A DNA stretch of 11,755 nt from a bacterium (GCA_023512255.1 JAILZY010000104.1:1-11755); one strand, 5' to 3'; positions 1 through 6,954 are shown, counted from the first letter of the stretch. The notes: a model not told the origin generated them from the sequence alone. Made by a program: numbers and translations.

Positions 1-18
1 TAGCTACCATTGAGAGAC

Positions 19-56
19 ATAACCCTAATAAGAGCTAAGCTCCTTTGAGGGTTTAT
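19..56 (-). repeat. Compound inverted repeat just downstream of the RT gene
   Basis: Two nested inverted repeats lie 30-65 bp past the RT stop codon. The outer arms are AACCCT (21-26) and AGGGTT (48-53); the inner arms are GAGCT (32-36) and AGCTC (38-42) around one base. On the minus strand this could fold at the 3' end of the DGR transcript. No T-run follows, so it is not a classical intrinsic terminator. It may be an RNA processing or rho-associated structure, or chance. Confidence 0.3.
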
Positions 57-85
57 GGTGTCTGATATATAAGAGCGTTAGGCTT

Positions 86-1750
86 TCATACCCAGAAGGC
101 AGAAGATACCGGCTCTAAAACCCGATAAATTTCCCGCACAAACCGGTCTTTGACTAACCAGCCTGTTACGGCCTCATCCAAAATAGCCACATCCCTGCCC
201 AAACCAAGAGTCTTATCTATAAATTCTCTCTCCAGCCGGACGGGGAAACCCGCCGCCCATCTCCTTCCCCGAAAATTTTCCTTTATCTCAAGCCCCAGAC
301 TAGGGGCAAGACCAAGAGCATCCTGATCGTATAATTCCATAAATTTCCCCACTTGGAAGAAGAGAACCGTATTGTTCAGCCTGGTCCTGAAAAACAGGTA
401 TTGGTTGTGAAACGACCGAAATAAGCCCTTGTGTTTATAGCGATCTTTTAACTTTCCCTTATGGAAAATGAAATACTCTCCAAGCCATGAATTGGCCGCC
501 AAAAGTGAATTGATCAGCCTGAAGGTATTAGCATGTTTAAAATGCCCCAGATAAGAGGCCAGGGTTTGCCTTAGCTTCCTTATCATCTCATCAGGCTGCA
601 TAATTACTTTTCTGACCTTCAGGCCATGAATCCGAAGCTCTTGAATCATCTTATCTTGAAACCGAGCCAACTTGAATTTTAAATTATTGACCACTCTTTT
701 CCGAGCCAGTAGATACCCAGGCCTGACAATATAGCCTAAAAAGTCAGCTCCCTCCGAAACCCTTTTTATCTTTCCCCTTCCCTTAAGCTGAAGAGCAAGC
801 TGCTTTTCTAGAAATTCCCCGATTCTGCCCTCCCACTCAAGTAACTGGTCTTTGTCAGGCGAGATGAGAACAGCGTCATCCACGTACCTGATATAAAAGC
901 GGCACTTAAGGCTATGCTTTATCAACTGATCCAGCTTATTCAAATAGACATTGGCCAGGAATTGAGAGGTAAGGTTGCCTATTGGCAGTCCTTTGCCCTG
1001 AGGCGCCTTGAAAAGCGATTTATGAGCTGGAATCTTATCCAGCATGGCCGGATCGCCCTTAAAGAAGTAGTCATCAGGACAATGATGAAAGATAGTTCGA
1101 TGAAGCAGGTAAAGGAGTGCCTCCGATTCAATATCTTTTCTAGGCAAAAGCTCTTGTTCGAGAATCTGAAAGAGTATCTCTTTATCTACACTCATGAAAA
1201 AGGAGCGAATGTCAAACTGAAGAAAATAAGCGACCCGCTTCTGATTTCTGGTCGCTTTAAGCATAAATTTCTGGAGCCTGGCCACAGCCGCATGGATTCC
1301 TTTCCTTGTCCTTGAGGCATAGGAATCGTAGATAAATTTTCGCTCCCAAACCTTTTCCATCTCTCGTACAATCAGATGATGAACGATCCTATCCCGAAAA
1401 TCAGCGGCAAAAATCTCACGTAACTTGGGACTTGTGGTAACAAAGCAAACAGAGCGGGATGGCTTGTAGGTACCGTTTTGTAAATCCTGCGCCAGGCCGA
1501 ACAGGTTATCTAATAAACGGCCTTCAAACCTGAGCGCATTTATCGTACCTCTTTTCCTTCGTCGGCAATCAAGATAAGCTCTCCAGACCGATCTAAAGGA
1601 GAGCAGGGAACACTTTCCGCCACGCACGGCTCGCACATAATAGCTGTTCGACTTATTGTTGTTGTTGACGCTGCCGTTGCTGAAGTTCACGCACCAGGCG
1701 TTATCAGTATTGCTGGCATTGGTAGTAGACGACCAGTATTCGGACGACAT
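86..1750 (-). CDS. DGR reverse transcriptase with C-terminal MutS domain I-like module
   Basis: This is the reverse transcriptase of a diversity-generating retroelement. It should copy the TR RNA into cDNA with errors at adenines, working with Avd. In the 554-residue form starting at ATG 1750, residues 1-45 are the translated TR and the RT proper begins near residue 49 (LLSFRSVWRAYLDCRRRKR). Visible RT motifs are FDIRSFF (first catalytic Asp at about 180), the DGR-typical GLPIGNLTSQ (about 254-263) and the catalytic YVDD box (about 289-292). Residues about 447-554 align along their whole length with MutS domain I: QYL, VLFFQVGKFMELYDQDA (MutS: LLFYRMGDFYELFYDDA), AAGFP (MAGIP) and a final VREIYRVLEP (VVRIVTPG). 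The Phe-x-Glu mismatch motif is present as FME. GGGAAGG lies 5 nt before ATG 1750. An upstream GTG at 1756 is in frame but overlaps that site. No ATG, GTG or TTG occurs between the TR and the RT core. RT identity is near certain; the start is less so. Confidence 0.95.
   Translation of the reverse strand: MSSEYWSSTTNASNTDNAWCVNFSNGSVNNNNKSNSYYVRAVRGGKCSLLSFRSVWRAYLDCRRRKRGTINALRFEGRLLDNLFGLAQDLQNGTYKPSRSVCFVTTSPKLREIFAADFRDRIVHHLIVREMEKVWERKFIYDSYASRTRKGIHAAVARLQKFMLKATRNQKRVAYFLQFDIRSFFMSVDKEILFQILEQELLPRKDIESEALLYLLHRTIFHHCPDDYFFKGDPAMLDKIPAHKSLFKAPQGKGLPIGNLTSQFLANVYLNKLDQLIKHSLKCRFYIRYVDDAVLISPDKDQLLEWEGRIGEFLEKQLALQLKGRGKIKRVSEGADFLGYIVRPGYLLARKRVVNNLKFKLARFQDKMIQELRIHGLKVRKVIMQPDEMIRKLRQTLASYLGHFKHANTFRLINSLLAANSWLGEYFIFHKGKLKDRYKHKGLFRSFHNQYLFFRTRLNNTVLFFQVGKFMELYDQDALGLAPSLGLEIKENFRGRRWAAGFPVRLEREFIDKTLGLGRDVAILDEAVTGWLVKDRFVREIYRVLEPVSSAFWV
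1616..1750 (-). repeat. DGR template repeat (TR), 135 bp
   Basis: This is the invariant donor copy of the VR at 2390-2524, in the same orientation and reading frame. Codon-by-codon comparison over 45 codons gives 15 differences, 13 of them at TR adenines (38 adenines in total). Nine of its ten AAY (Asn) codons differ in VR, including a run of four at codons 29-32. The last ten codons (from TATTATGTGCG to GGCGGA) are identical in both copies and are the likely initiation-of-mutagenic-homing region. Homology stops abruptly at the ATG on the 5' side. On the 3' side it ends at GGCGGA, or one codon later (AAG against CAG, again an A change). The TR runs directly into the RT coding sequence with no separate spacer. 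Confidence 0.95.
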
Positions 1751-1942
1751 TTTCACCTTCCCACTTGATGGCTGTCCGGCTTACACGGCAATCCAGCCAT
1801 AAAAGCCATCAGCCCACCGAATATTAATTTCTCCACTCGGAAAAGGGATTTTTCTTGCTGCTTTGAAAATAATATCCTGCATAAAAATGCCTTCCTGGAA
1901 AGGCGGGGAAGGCGCACAGTGTTATTGAGCACACTCATCGAC
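1751..1942 (-). other. avd-TR spacer, probable 5' part of the DGR template RNA
   Basis: About 190 bp lie between the avd stop and the TR. No convincing gene is present: an open frame crosses it but starts inside avd in another frame. It ends with the ribosome binding sequence GGGAAGG (1756-1762), 5 nt before the TR/RT ATG. In characterised DGRs the sequence flanking TR is part of the structured template RNA that RT and Avd bind. That role here is inferred from position only. Confidence 0.4.
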
Positions 1943-2320
1943 TCATCCCTTTTCAGACGATTGATGATTCCGGCTTCCCTTACTGCTTTTAAGCCATCCC
2001 TCACTCTGTTTGCATAGAATAACCGCCATGCCTGAGACATGCTGAAAGGTCTTAAAATTGTCAAACGCCCTGGCTTCCTTAGCAAAGACCAGTGCTTGTT
2101 TCAGCAGCTCGCATTTTTCCACCAGCTCTCTAAGGACGCTTTCTTTATCTGCAGATGAATTAGCCCTGATAATCAGAAGAATTATATTCCTTGAAAGATC
2201 GCGCAGCTCAGTGCCAATGGTGTATTTGTTATACCGGCTGAAATTCCTGACTATATTCTGAAGGTAAATACCCAGCTCCATCGCCTTCTTATATATGGGC
2301 AAATGCTCATATCTGGCCAT
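1943..2320 (-). CDS. avd: Avd, DGR accessory variability protein (four-helix bundle)
   Basis: This 125-residue protein lies between the variable target gene and the TR, the usual place for avd. Family features are visible: an N-terminal LPIYKKAMELGIYL helix, then the TIGTELRDLSRNIILLIIRAN stretch, a charged helix with VLRELVEKCELLKQAL, and a final helix ending QSEGWLKSSKG. The pattern matches the Avd / S23-type four-helix bundle, whose pentamer in the Bordetella phage system binds nucleic acid and the RT and is needed for cDNA synthesis. The C-terminus is basic. The start ATG at 2320 has AGGGGAG 10 nt upstream. The gene begins 60 bp after the target gene stop and is probably in the same operon. 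Identity is judged from motif pattern and context. Confidence 0.9.
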   Translation of the reverse strand: MARYEHLPIYKKAMELGIYLQNIVRNFSRYNKYTIGTELRDLSRNIILLIIRANSSADKESVLRELVEKCELLKQALVFAKEARAFDNFKTFQHVSGMAVILCKQSEGWLKSSKGSRNHQSSEKG

Positions 2321-2380
2321 CTTCCAGCAACTCCCCTGCTTTAACCACCCTAATACTCAAATATTCAAATAACCAAATAT

Positions 2381-3064
2381 TCAATCCTGTCCGCCACGCA
2401 CGGCTCGCACATAATAGCTGTAAGACTTATAGTAGTAGTAGACGCTGCCGTAGCCGAAGTTCACGCACCAGGCGCTATCAGTAAGGCCGGCATAGGTAGT
2501 AGACGACCAGTATAAGGACGACATGGTATTTGGAAAATATTTTTGGTTGATAGCCGGGTTGCTGCAAGCACCACGATCCACAATCATAGACAATTCTTTA
2601 ATCGTCGGCAGTCGCCAGTCGGAGAAGCCGCCGAATTTTTCATTATTCAGCCTGGCAATAAAGATAGTGTGCGCATCAATCCAGGAATAGGTGTTATCCT
2701 TATCATGAATTAAACCATCGTCGGTTTTATTTTCCCAGATCAGGCCGGTAACATTGTCCTTGATCATGCTCCAGGAGGTAGCGGAATCTGGCAGAGGTTT
2801 GCCTTGAGCATCGAGTTTGGTGTAGGAGGGAGGATTTATGGTGTAGTCCGAATCCTCGCCGAAGGTGTCGCTGAAAATTATAGTTTGTCCGGTGTCGGGG
2901 ATGGGGCGAGTGACTGAGACCGCAAAAGCCACCGAGCCTCCACCATGCCCTAGGAACAGCCCAAGCCCCAAAAGGCCAGCCATCATCCACACGGCCACTG
3001 AAGCTGCCATAAAATTTACCATCCACTTTACCCTTGACTCTATTAACCTTTCTAACCTGGTCAT
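2381..3064 (-). CDS. DGR-diversified exported DUF1566 (C-type-lectin-fold) target protein
   Basis: This 227-residue protein is the DGR target. Residues 1-16 are basic, about 17-39 form a hydrophobic segment and AFA near 46-48 is a plausible signal peptidase site, so it should be exported or anchored in the inner membrane. The mature part starts with PIPDTGQT, common at the start of DUF1566 proteins, followed by DNVTGLIWENK (103-113), FGGFSDWRLPTIKEL (144-158), YWSSTT (185-190), WCVNF (199-203) and a terminal YYVRAVRGG. This is the DUF1566/Lcl-C pattern, a C-type-lectin-like fold used by many DGR variable proteins. VR encodes residues 181-225, two codons before the stop. The diversified positions form a tyrosine-rich face (YGSVYYYYKSYSYY). 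AGGAGG lies 7 nt before ATG 3064, and a promoter lies at 3160-3189. The ligand cannot be inferred. Confidence 0.92.
   Translation of the reverse strand: MTRLERLIESRVKWMVNFMAASVAVWMMAGLLGLGLFLGHGGGSVAFAVSVTRPIPDTGQTIIFSDTFGEDSDYTINPPSYTKLDAQGKPLPDSATSWSMIKDNVTGLIWENKTDDGLIHDKDNTYSWIDAHTIFIARLNNEKFGGFSDWRLPTIKELSMIVDRGACSNPAINQKYFPNTMSSLYWSSTTYAGLTDSAWCVNFGYGSVYYYYKSYSYYVRAVRGGQD
2390..2524 (-). repeat. DGR variable repeat (VR), 135 bp
   Basis: This is the recipient copy of the TR at 1616-1750, forming the 3' end of the target gene. Relative to TR it shows nine A-to-T, three A-to-G and one A-to-C changes plus two G-to-T changes. Substitutions lie in 13 codons; most turn Asn codons into Tyr codons. 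The 3' portion from AGCTATTATG to GGCGGA is unchanged and would serve as the homing initiation site. After the VR the sequence is AT-rich with a duplicated TTGAATATTTG. I do not see the GC-rich hairpin that follows VR in some phage DGRs. Confidence 0.95.
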
Positions 3065-3159
3065 CTTACTTCCTCCTAAATTATTTTATAATTGATTTTA
3101 TAAATTTTTAGTAATTCTTAAATTAATTAAAAGATAGTAATATTAATATAACTGCTATA

Positions 3160-3189
3160 ATTTTATCTAGCTCAAAAATTATTTGTCAA
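3160..3189 (-). promoter_or_regulatory. Sigma70-type promoter of the DGR operon
   Basis: On the minus strand there is a perfect -35 TTGACA (3184-3189), an 18-bp spacer and -10 TAAAAT (3160-3165). Transcription would begin near 3153, leaving a leader of about 90 nt that is very AT-rich and ends in the AGGAGG site of the target gene. It is the only strong promoter seen upstream of the target, avd and RT genes, so all three probably share it. Confidence 0.65.
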
Positions 3190-3254
3190 CTAAAAATGAA
3201 ACTAAAATATCAAAAAATCGAAGGCCAAAAAAATAAAGGCTATATTTTTAAACG

Positions 3255-3283
3255 TTGTTTTATATTTTCTGTTATGCTATACT
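3255..3283 (+). promoter_or_regulatory. Extended -10 promoter facing fhs, divergent from the DGR promoter
   Basis: On the plus strand TTGTTT (3255-3260), a 17-bp spacer and TATACT (3278-3283) are present, preceded by TGC to give an extended -10. Transcription would start near 3290. It points toward fhs, whose start codon is about 520 nt downstream, so it either gives fhs a very long leader or drives a separate RNA. Confidence 0.5.
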
Positions 3284-3287
3284 AAGC

Positions 3288-3307
3288 AAGCCATAGGATT
3301 ATGGCTT
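3288..3307 (+). other. 5' stem-loop at the predicted transcript start
   Basis: AAGCCATA (3288-3295) and TATGGCTT (3300-3307) form a perfect 8-bp stem around the tetraloop GGAT. It sits right at the predicted start of the transcript from the 3255-3283 promoter. Such 5' stem-loops can stabilise RNA. No T-run follows, so it is unlikely to be a terminator. Confidence 0.4.
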
Positions 3308-3469
3308 ATATCTCCCCCCTTGCTCCAAAAAAGCAGTAAGAAAAGGGATATAGCGGCTCTTCATCCAGCAGGGAAAACAGGCAGCAGGGAAAATAGGTCC
3401 AAGCAGCAAAGAAACGGCAGCAAAAGATAGAAAATGCCAGCATAAGCAGTATTGAGCACAAGCAGTAAT

Positions 3470-3757
3470 AGTAATAGATAACCCCAGCAATAATAGATAA
3501 TACCGGACCGGAATAGATAACACCAGCAATCAGGTAACCAGCAAGCAGGTAAGCGCTCAAAAACCCAAGGATCAGGTAAGAGCTCAAAAACTCAAGCGAT
3601 AATGGACTCTTTGGACAAGAAGGCTACTTTCATCATACAGCCTAGGCCAAAAACCCAAGCGATAAGAATGAACCTAAAGGCCCAAAATCAATCATATAAC
3701 CTAAAGGCCCAAAATCAGATTTATAACTAGGCCAAAAATCTAAGCTATAAGAATTTG
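3470..3757 (+). repeat. Degenerate tandem-repeat leader upstream of fhs
   Basis: No gene is seen in 3190-3809. Between 3470 and 3757 the sequence is built of short direct repeats. AATAGATAA units sit about 20 bp apart near 3473-3531. CAGGTAAG-GCTCAAAAAC units start at 3546 and 3573. A perfect 20-nt unit (AACCTAAAGG followed by CCCAAAATCA) lies at 3671-3690 and 3698-3717. A 30-nt unit beginning TAGGCCAAAAA lies at 3643 and 3728. Two of the periods are 27 bp. The units are degenerate and differ from block to block, so this is not a CRISPR array. Function is unknown. Confidence 0.6.
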
Positions 3758-3809
3758 TATCGCTGCATTCCCTTAAACCAAAATTTTAAAACAGTATGGG
3801 AGGACAACT

Positions 3810-5573
3810 ATGCCCTTAGATCCGAGATATCACAAAGATTGGGAAATTGCCGAAGAAGCCGAAAGCCGGATGAAAACCGTATCCGAACTTGGGGAGATGC
3901 TTGGGCTGGAAAAAACAGAGCTCATCCCCATGGGGCACTATATCGGCAAGATTGACTTTGCCGCTATATTGAGGCGGCTAAAAGACAAACCAAATGGTAA
4001 GTATATCGACGTTACGGCAATTACCCCAACCCCGCTAGGTGAGGGAAAAAGCACCACCACGATGGGTCTGGTCCAAGGGCTTGGCAAGAAAGGGCTCAAA
4101 GTCATTGGGACTATCCGCCAGCCGTCCGGTGGGCCAACCTTCAACATCAAGGGAAGCGCCGCTGGCGGAGGTCTTGCTCAGTGCATCCCCTTAACCCCAT
4201 TTTCCCTTGGCTTGACCGGCGACATCGACAAGGTAACCAATGCTCACAATCTGGCCATGGTGGCCCTGACCTCAAGGATGCAGCATGAGGCCAACTACTC
4301 GGATGAGGAGCTGGCCAAGCGGGGCTTGCGAAGGCTTGATATTGATCCCAAAAATGTCGAGATGCGCTGGGTGATTGATTTTTGCGCCCAATCGCTTCGG
4401 GACATTATCATTGGGCATGGGAGCAAGATGGATGGCGTGCTGATGAGATCGGGATTTGCCATTTCGGTCAGCTCTGAGATCATGGCTATTTTGGCCGTCT
4501 CGACCAGCCTTAAAGATATGCGGGAGCGAATGAGCAGAATTGTCGTGGCTTATAATAAGCGCGGGGAGCCGGTGACTACCAAAGACCTTGAGGTCGATGG
4601 AGCCATGACCGCCTGGATGGTCCAGGCCCTCAATCCTAACCTGCTGCAAACCCTAGAAGGGCAGCCGGTGTTAGTCCATGCCGGGCCTTTTGCTAACATC
4701 GCCATTGGCCAGTCCTCGATCGTGGCCGATCAGGTAGGGTTGAAGCTGGCCGACTACGTAGTAACGGAAAGCGGCTTTGGAGCAGATATCGGCTTTGAGA
4801 AATTCTGGAACCTAAAGTGCCGCTTCAGCGGCCTAAAGCCACACTGCGCGGTTATTGTGACCACAGTCAGGGCGCTCAAGATGCACGGCGGAGGCCCCAA
4901 GGTGGTGCCAGGGAAACCCCTCGATGATGCCTATACCCACGAGAATGTGGAGCTGGTCGAGAGGGGCTGCCAGAACCTGATTGCCCATATCGAGACGGTC
5001 AAAAAGGCCGGAATAAACCCTGTGGTCTGCATCAATGCCTTCCATACCGACACCAAGGATGAAATCGCCACTATCCGCCGCCTGGCCGAGCAGACCGGAG
5101 CCAGGGTAGCCCTTTCCGAACACTGGCTGCGGGGCGGCGAAGGGGCCCTTGAGCTGGCCGAGGCAGTGATCGAGGCCTGCAATGATCAGAACGACTTTCG
5201 CTTCCTGTATGATGATGCTACCCCACTTCGGGAAAGAATCAAGCTTTTGGCCACCGAGGTCTATGGAGCCGACGATGTCTCCTACACTCCCGATGCGCTG
5301 GCCAAAGCCAAGAGGATCGAAGAAGATCCTGAGCTTTCCAAACTGGGCACCTGCATGGTCAAAACGCACCTTAGCCTGTCCCACGATCCGAATATCAAGG
5401 GAAGACCACGAGGGTGGACCCTCCCCATTCGGGATATCATGCTCTATCGGGGAGCAGGATTTGTCGTGCCAGTGGCCGGGGATATTAAACTCATGCCGGG
5501 CACGGCCTCTGACCCAGCTTTTCGGCGAATCGATGTGGATACCGAAACCGGCAAGGTGCGGGGCCTGTTTTAA
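3810..5573 (+). CDS. fhs: Formate-tetrahydrofolate ligase
   Basis: This cytoplasmic enzyme joins formate to tetrahydrofolate with ATP to give 10-formyltetrahydrofolate, feeding purine synthesis, the serine/glycine pathway or, in anaerobes, the methyl branch of the Wood-Ljungdahl pathway. The ATP-binding loop [12 protein letters not shown] lies at about residues 72-83, followed by the family signature stretch [19 protein letters not shown] (103-121). The conserved [14 protein letters not shown] segment and a C-terminal [16 protein letters not shown] are also present. At 587 residues it is about 30 longer than the typical 556-560 residue enzyme, resembling a long subtype. GGGAGG lies 6 nt before ATG 3810, so the start is secure. 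It stands alone, with neither folD nor a methylene-THF reductase next to it, so the pathway direction cannot be told from context. Confidence 0.97.
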   Translation: MPLDPRYHKDWEIAEEAESRMKTVSELGEMLGLEKTELIPMGHYIGKIDFAAILRRLKDKPNGKYIDVTAITPTPLGEGKSTTTMGLVQGLGKKGLKVIGTIRQPSGGPTFNIKGSAAGGGLAQCIPLTPFSLGLTGDIDKVTNAHNLAMVALTSRMQHEANYSDEELAKRGLRRLDIDPKNVEMRWVIDFCAQSLRDIIIGHGSKMDGVLMRSGFAISVSSEIMAILAVSTSLKDMRERMSRIVVAYNKRGEPVTTKDLEVDGAMTAWMVQALNPNLLQTLEGQPVLVHAGPFANIAIGQSSIVADQVGLKLADYVVTESGFGADIGFEKFWNLKCRFSGLKPHCAVIVTTVRALKMHGGGPKVVPGKPLDDAYTHENVELVERGCQNLIAHIETVKKAGINPVVCINAFHTDTKDEIATIRRLAEQTGARVALSEHWLRGGEGALELAEAVIEACNDQNDFRFLYDDATPLRERIKLLATEVYGADDVSYTPDALAKAKRIEEDPELSKLGTCMVKTHLSLSHDPNIKGRPRGWTLPIRDIMLYRGAGFVVPVAGDIKLMPGTASDPAFRRIDVDTETGKVRGLF

Positions 5574-5634
5574 ATAGAGGTTTTAATATAGGACTATTTT
5601 TATTTATATATTTTATTTATAAAGAAAACTGTTT

Positions 5635-5696
5635 TAATGGCTCTTTCGCTAAATGCGTAACACAAGGTAGGGGTAGGTTTAAAACCCACCCCTACC
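5635..5696. repeat. Repeat module plus 31-bp palindrome (REP/MITE-like)
   Basis: The segment 5635-5666 (TAATGGCTCTTTCGCT...) matches 8262-8294 with three transitions and one indel. It is joined directly to a palindrome at 5666-5696, GGTAGGGGTAGG against CCCACCCCTACC, giving a long stem with a tiny AT loop. No T-run follows, so it is a poor terminator, though it may serve as the 3' end of fhs mRNA. The rest of 5574-5819 is AT-rich with small duplications (CAGGTTATTTAA twice near 5785-5812; ACTAATGATCATAAATGATCATAA-like units near 5710-5745) and no gene. Confidence 0.55.
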
Positions 5697-5819
5697 AATT
5701 ACTAATGCCACCTACCAATTTTACTAATGATCATAAATGATCATAATTTGAAACTCTCTCGTAATTTGAAACTCTTCTCGAACTCAGGTTATTTAAACTT
5801 CAGGTTATTTAACCTCAGA

Positions 5820-6713
5820 TTATTTATAAGTGTAATCGAAGAAGTAGTCCGACCTGAGCCAGGTTTCAAGCTGGGTTGCGTCTTTGAGTGATTCGATATT
5901 CTTGGAAAGAGATAAAAAAAAGGCTGCTTCCTCATCCTTGTGATGTTTCAAACATCCACAGGCATAAATTTGGCATTTGCGTTTCAGCTCGGCTTTAGTG
6001 GCCTCCTGCTGCAGAGGGCTCAGGCATCCTTCGGCCATAATCTTGAGCATGGCCCTGATGCGCAGCTTGTCCAGCCCAACAAACTTCTGGGAGAGCTGAT
6101 CCTGGTGCCCACCTCTTTTGATAATAAGACGCTCTGGCAGATAGCCGATCGGAAACTGGCAACCTATCCGAAGCCACAGATCGTAATCCTCGCAGGCGGG
6201 AAAAGACTCATCAAAACAGCCGACTTGCTCCAGGATGTGGCGAGCTAACATCACTGACGATGGGCTAATAATGCAAAGCGGCAGGAGCCGCTCAAAGATA
6301 TGGCCGGAAAACTTCTGATGCTTCAATTTTTGATTCAACCAGGCACCATTTCGCAGCCAGATCTCGTTCGTATAACAGATTTGATATTCAGGATGCGCCT
6401 CAAGAAAGGCAATCTGAGCGGAGAGTTTGTTTTTCTTCCACAGGTCATCAGAATCCAGAAAGCAGATGAGCTTTCCTGAAGAATTAGCGATCCCCGTATT
6501 TCTAGCCGCACTCACCCCGCGATTATCCCCATGTTGAATGAGGAGCAGCCGATCACGGTAGGGCTGGATCAGCTTCAGGGTGTCATCGGTCGATCCGTCA
6601 TCGACGAGCAAAAGCTCAAAATCCCGATAGCTTTGAGACAGAACGCTCTCGATGGCCTCGGGAAGAAAAAAAGCCCGATTATAAGCAGTAATGATCACGC
6701 TGACCGCAGGCAT
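5820..6713 (-). CDS. Family 2 glycosyltransferase (GT-A fold)
   Basis: This is an inverting nucleotide-sugar glycosyltransferase of about 297 residues, probably cytoplasmic or membrane-peripheral and acting on surface polysaccharide or lipopolysaccharide. The N-terminus has PAVSVIITAYNRAFFLPEAIESVLSQ in two overlapping conserved blocks. Next come LLVDDGSTDDT (about 35-45), NRGVSAARNTGI, and FLDSDDLW (about 85-92) with the DxD-type metal site. CEDYDLWLRIG (about 174-184) carries the probable catalytic acidic residue. A helical C-terminal tail follows. ATG 6713 is preferred because it directly precedes the conserved core. An in-frame TTG at 6728 is possible, and neither has a convincing ribosome site. 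Donor and acceptor cannot be named, and no sugar-pathway gene is adjacent. Confidence 0.9.
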   Translation of the reverse strand: MPAVSVIITAYNRAFFLPEAIESVLSQSYRDFELLLVDDGSTDDTLKLIQPYRDRLLLIQHGDNRGVSAARNTGIANSSGKLICFLDSDDLWKKNKLSAQIAFLEAHPEYQICYTNEIWLRNGAWLNQKLKHQKFSGHIFERLLPLCIISPSSVMLARHILEQVGCFDESFPACEDYDLWLRIGCQFPIGYLPERLIIKRGGHQDQLSQKFVGLDKLRIRAMLKIMAEGCLSPLQQEATKAELKRKCQIYACGCLKHHKDEEAAFFLSLSKNIESLKDATQLETWLRSDYFFDYTYK

Positions 6714-6863
6714 GTACTTTGTCAACAAATTCCCAGTTTTTCAACAAATTCCCATAAGAGTTGCTTACTAGTGGACACATTTTATCTTCCGGTTTTGCAT
6801 GTGCCTTATATTTTGTATGTGCCTTCTAAGTGCAGTTATTTCATGTCATGTGCAGGCATTTCA

Positions 6864-6954
6864 TGTCATTTCCGCATAGGCGGGAATCCAGAGGGTTGCT
6901 GCAACCATACATAGATTACCACTTTCGCGGGAATGATGATAGCGGGAATGATGA
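6864..6954. repeat. dRS3-like intergenic repeat remnant
   Basis: At 6868-6887 the sequence ATTTCCGCATAGGCGGGAAT matches the pattern ATTCCC-N8-GGGAAT known from Neisseria dRS3 repeats and similar elements elsewhere, with one mismatch. A second arm, TTTCGCGGGAATGATGATAG (6924-6943), lies 50 bp away in the opposite sense and is followed by a duplicated GCGGGAATGATGATA. The rest of 6714-7016 holds other small duplications (CAACAAATTCCCA twice at 6724-6753; TTTCATGTCAT twice at 6839-6869) and no gene. Confidence 0.45.

Noticed and set aside
914-1315. 133-codon plus-strand open frame inside the RT region
   Set aside because: It is antisense to the conserved RT core and has no recognisable domain or ribosome site.
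86-1750. Group II intron maturase or retron RT
   Set aside because: The GLPIGNLTSQ motif, adjacent avd, and a TR/VR pair with adenine-specific differences define a DGR RT. No intron ribozyme domain V or retron RNA is evident.
1753-2085. 110-codon minus-strand frame across the avd end and the avd-TR spacer
   Set aside because: It overlaps avd in another frame, resembles no family and its composition is not protein-like. The Avd frame has clear family motifs and a ribosome site.
3306-3587. Hydrophobic 93-codon minus-strand frame (and a 76-codon overlapping one)
   Set aside because: It starts at TTG without a ribosome site, lies wholly in degenerate repeat sequence, and its apparent membrane character comes from AT-rich low complexity.
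3470-3757. CRISPR array upstream of fhs
   Set aside because: The repeat units differ between blocks, are partly tandem with no regular unique spacers, and no cas genes are present.
4272-5384. Long minus-strand open frames inside fhs
   Set aside because: They are antisense shadows of a GC-richer conserved gene, with no independent support.
5666-5696. Intrinsic terminator of fhs
   Set aside because: The hairpin is strong but is followed by AATTACTAAT rather than a T-run, and it belongs to a repeat module, so I list it only as a repeat.
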